Assembly: GCA_045616485.1 (NCBI GenBank)
Contig: JAZLGU010000054.1
Span: 1-7,869 of the forward strand
DNA length: 7,869 bases
Direction: 5' to 3'
DNA from: RGIG3528 sp045616485
GTDB taxonomy: Bacteria > Bacillota > Clostridia > Lachnospirales > Lachnospiraceae
A model generated the notes under the pieces. It ran no database searches and was not told the origin of the DNA. It worked only from the letters and a program-made list of their open reading frames with translations. Below, one piece after another: positions 6,703 to 7,869 of the stretch (positions are counted from its first letter, which is position 1; every line of letters begins with the position of its first letter). The position numbers and the translations under genes were made by a program.

Positions 6703-7752
6703 CTACTTATTGTCATCCAGCTGCTCAAGTACGCGCAGATCTGATTCATACAGCATCTTGATGTTATTGATACCGTACTTCAGCATAGCCAGTCTCTCTA
6801 GTCCTGCACCAAAGGCCAGACCTGAATACTTGTCAGGATCAATATTACAGTTTTCCAGTACCTTACGATTAACGATACCGGCACCCAGCACCTCAATCCA
6901 GCCTGTACCCTTGCAGAGCTTACAGCCCTTACCGCCACACTCGAAGCAGCTTACATCTACCTCTACTGATGGCTCTGTGAATGGGAAATAGGATGGACGG
7001 AAACGGGTAGTGGTCTTTTCACCAAATACTCGCTTTACCATAACATTCAGCATACCCTGCAGGTCGCAGAGAGTAATATGGTTATCTACTACCAATCCCT
7101 CTATCTGGTGGAACATAGGTGAGTGAGTAGCATCATCATCTGATCTGAATACCTTACCGGGCGCTGCCAGCATCTTAATAGGCGGCTGCTTTTTCTCCAT
7201 GGTATGAATCTGTGCTGCTGATGTCTGAGTAGCCAGCAGATATTCCGGGGACAGGTAGAAGGTGTCCTGCATATCGCGGGCAGGATGGTCGGCAGGTGTA
7301 TTGAGAGCAGTGAAATTGTAGTAATCATTCTCAATTTCCTTGGTCTCTACCACTTCGAAGCCCATGGATGAGAAAATATCAATAATCTCATTTCTAACCT
7401 GAGTAACAGGATGGAGATTACCGGTGCCCTGCTTTTCCCCGGGCATGGTAACATCTATTTTCTCTGCTTCATATCTGGCTCTTGCTTCCAGTGCCTTCAG
7501 CTTTTCATCTGCCTCTTCAAACTTCTCTGCAGCCCAGCTCTTTATCTCATTTACAGCCTTACCAAAAGCCGCCTTATGCTCATTTGGCACATCCTTCATG
7601 TTTTTCATGAGGGAAGAAATCTTGCCGGCCTTTGGATCCAGGAAATTTTTCTTAAATTCGTATACCCCTTTGGAGCTTTGCATTTCCTCCATACCCTTTG
7701 CGATTTCCTCTTTTATCTCGGAAATCTTAAGATTCAATTCATTTAAATCCAT
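6703..7752 (-). CDS. pheS: Phenylalanyl-tRNA synthetase alpha subunit
   Basis: PheS carries the class II catalytic core that activates phenylalanine with ATP and transfers it to tRNA-Phe. It has 349 residues, normal for Firmicutes. Residues 1-100 are a charged N-terminal coiled coil that contacts tRNA. The catalytic domain follows from about 113. Motif 2 is at about 199-221 (GKVFRSD, THSPMFHQIEG) and motif 3 at about 311-325 (GLAFGAGLERLAML). A313 matches the alanine of the phenylalanine pocket known as A294 in E. coli. A cysteine cluster, C269-C272-C277-C280, followed by GTGWIEVLG, is a common feature of this branch and may hold a metal. Start choice is supported by AAGGAGG 6 nt before ATG. 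The usual leader region, often a T-box in Firmicutes, is not visible because a group II intron end lies directly upstream. Confidence 0.97.
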   Translation of the reverse strand: MDLNELNLKISEIKEEIAKGMEEMQSSKGVYEFKKNFLDPKAGKISSLMKNMKDVPNEHKAAFGKAVNEIKSWAAEKFEEADEKLKALEARARYEAEKIDVTMPGEKQGTGNLHPVTQVRNEIIDIFSSMGFEVVETKEIENDYYNFTALNTPADHPARDMQDTFYLSPEYLLATQTSAAQIHTMEKKQPPIKMLAAPGKVFRSDDDATHSPMFHQIEGLVVDNHITLCDLQGMLNVMVKRVFGEKTTTRFRPSYFPFTEPSVEVDVSCFECGGKGCKLCKGTGWIEVLGAGIVNRKVLENCNIDPDKYSGLAFGAGLERLAMLKYGINNIKMLYESDLRVLEQLDDNK

Positions 7753-7758
7753 TTTTTA

Positions 7759-7765
7759 CCTCCTT
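7759..7765 (-). promoter_or_regulatory. pheS ribosome binding site beside an intron junction
   Basis: AAGGAGG on the minus strand, 6 nt before the pheS ATG, is a near-perfect Shine-Dalgarno sequence. It lies only 5 nt downstream of the inferred 3' end of the group II intron (7771). The intron's CTCCT at 7778-7782 is complementary to AGGAG at 7760-7764, so the unspliced transcript could mask it. Confidence 0.85.
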
Positions 7766-7770
7766 AAATA

Positions 7771-7869
7771 ATCGAGTAGGAGAAACTTTCTCTGAGATTG
7801 AGAAAGTTTCGACCTCTCACACCACCGTGCGTACCGTTCGGTACACGGCGGTTCAATCAACTTAACAAG
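7771..7869 (-). mobile_element. 3' end of a group II intron (domains V and VI), truncated by window edge
   Basis: Group II introns are self-splicing retroelements. The minus strand shows their conserved 3' end. Domain V is at 7821-7852: a 9-bp lower helix (ACCGCCGTG with CACGGTGGT), a 2-nt CG bulge (7830-7831), a 4-bp upper helix and a GAAC loop. The catalytic triad position reads CGC, as in class C introns, rather than AGC. Domain VI follows at 7774-7818, with a perfect 11-bp helix (7800-7810 with 7782-7792) and a basal helix interrupted by one bulged A at 7777. That A is 7 nt from the intron end CTCGAT, the right place for the branch point. The 3' junction is therefore inferred between 7771 and 7770. 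Domains I-IV and any reverse transcriptase/maturase gene must lie beyond the right edge. The class C call is moderately sure; the intron call is strong. Confidence 0.88.
7821..7852 (-). ncRNA. Group II intron domain V catalytic hairpin
   Basis: This 32-nt hairpin is the ribozyme active-site element. The arms at 7844-7852 and 7821-7829 pair over 9 bp including a G-U, the CG bulge at 7830-7831 binds catalytic metal in known introns, and 7840-7843 pairs with 7832-7835 below a GAAC loop. The loop departs from the usual GNRA form in its last base. Confidence 0.85.

Noticed and set aside
7424..7771. Plus-strand open frame of 115 codons opposite the pheS N-terminus
   Set aside because: It is a shadow of the pheS coiled coil: its Ser/Phe/Ala-rich composition follows from the reverse of Lys/Glu/Ala codons.
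7782..7810. 11-bp inverted repeat read as an intrinsic terminator before pheS
   Set aside because: No T-run follows on either strand, and the hairpin fits domain VI of the intron with a basal helix and branch-point A.
7756..7869. Open frame on the minus strand encoding LIEPPCTERYARWCERS and running to a TAA at 7756
   Set aside because: This peptide is what group II intron domain V gives when translated. It runs through both RNA hairpins and the intron junction, and the conserved pairing explains the sequence better than coding.

Overview
The window looks like chromosomal DNA from a low- to mid-GC anaerobic Firmicute, most likely a member of the Lachnospiraceae (Butyrivibrio/Pseudobutyrivibrio-like). 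This rests on the PheS/PheT sequence style, strong AGGAGG-type ribosome binding sites, a secreted protein with a Thr/Pro/Ala linker and C-terminal membrane anchor, and the VTC-domain/DUF4956 gene pair. The genus is an inference. All five protein genes lie on the minus strand, so transcription runs from the right edge to the left.

From right to left: (1) 7771-7869 is the 3' end of a group II intron. A complete domain V and domain VI with a bulged branch-point adenosine can be folded; the rest of the intron, including any maturase gene, lies beyond the right edge. Its inferred 3' splice junction is 18 nt upstream of the pheS start codon. (2) 6703-7752 pheS and 4262-6682 pheT, 20 bp apart, encode the two subunits of phenylalanyl-tRNA synthetase. 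(3) 4093-4261 is a 169-bp spacer with no convincing pheT terminator. (4) 3292-4092, a VTC-type polyphosphate polymerase domain protein with a TTG start, and 2587-3276, a DUF4956 membrane protein, are 15 bp apart and form a tight pair closed by a strong intrinsic terminator (2547-2577). (5) 123-2435 encodes a 770-residue secreted, membrane-anchored protein with three clear tandem modules and a divergent fourth, followed by a strong terminator (61-104). (6) 1-60 holds a short palindrome and a possible promoter pointing out of the window.

Functionally, pheST is housekeeping. The VTC and DUF4956 proteins probably act together at the membrane, but their product is not established in bacteria. The modular surface protein probably binds something outside the cell, but its ligand cannot be read from the sequence. 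The most unusual point is the intron directly before the pheS ribosome binding site. An essential operon is thus read through, or depends on splicing of, a mobile ribozyme, and the intron's last bases are complementary to the pheS Shine-Dalgarno sequence.
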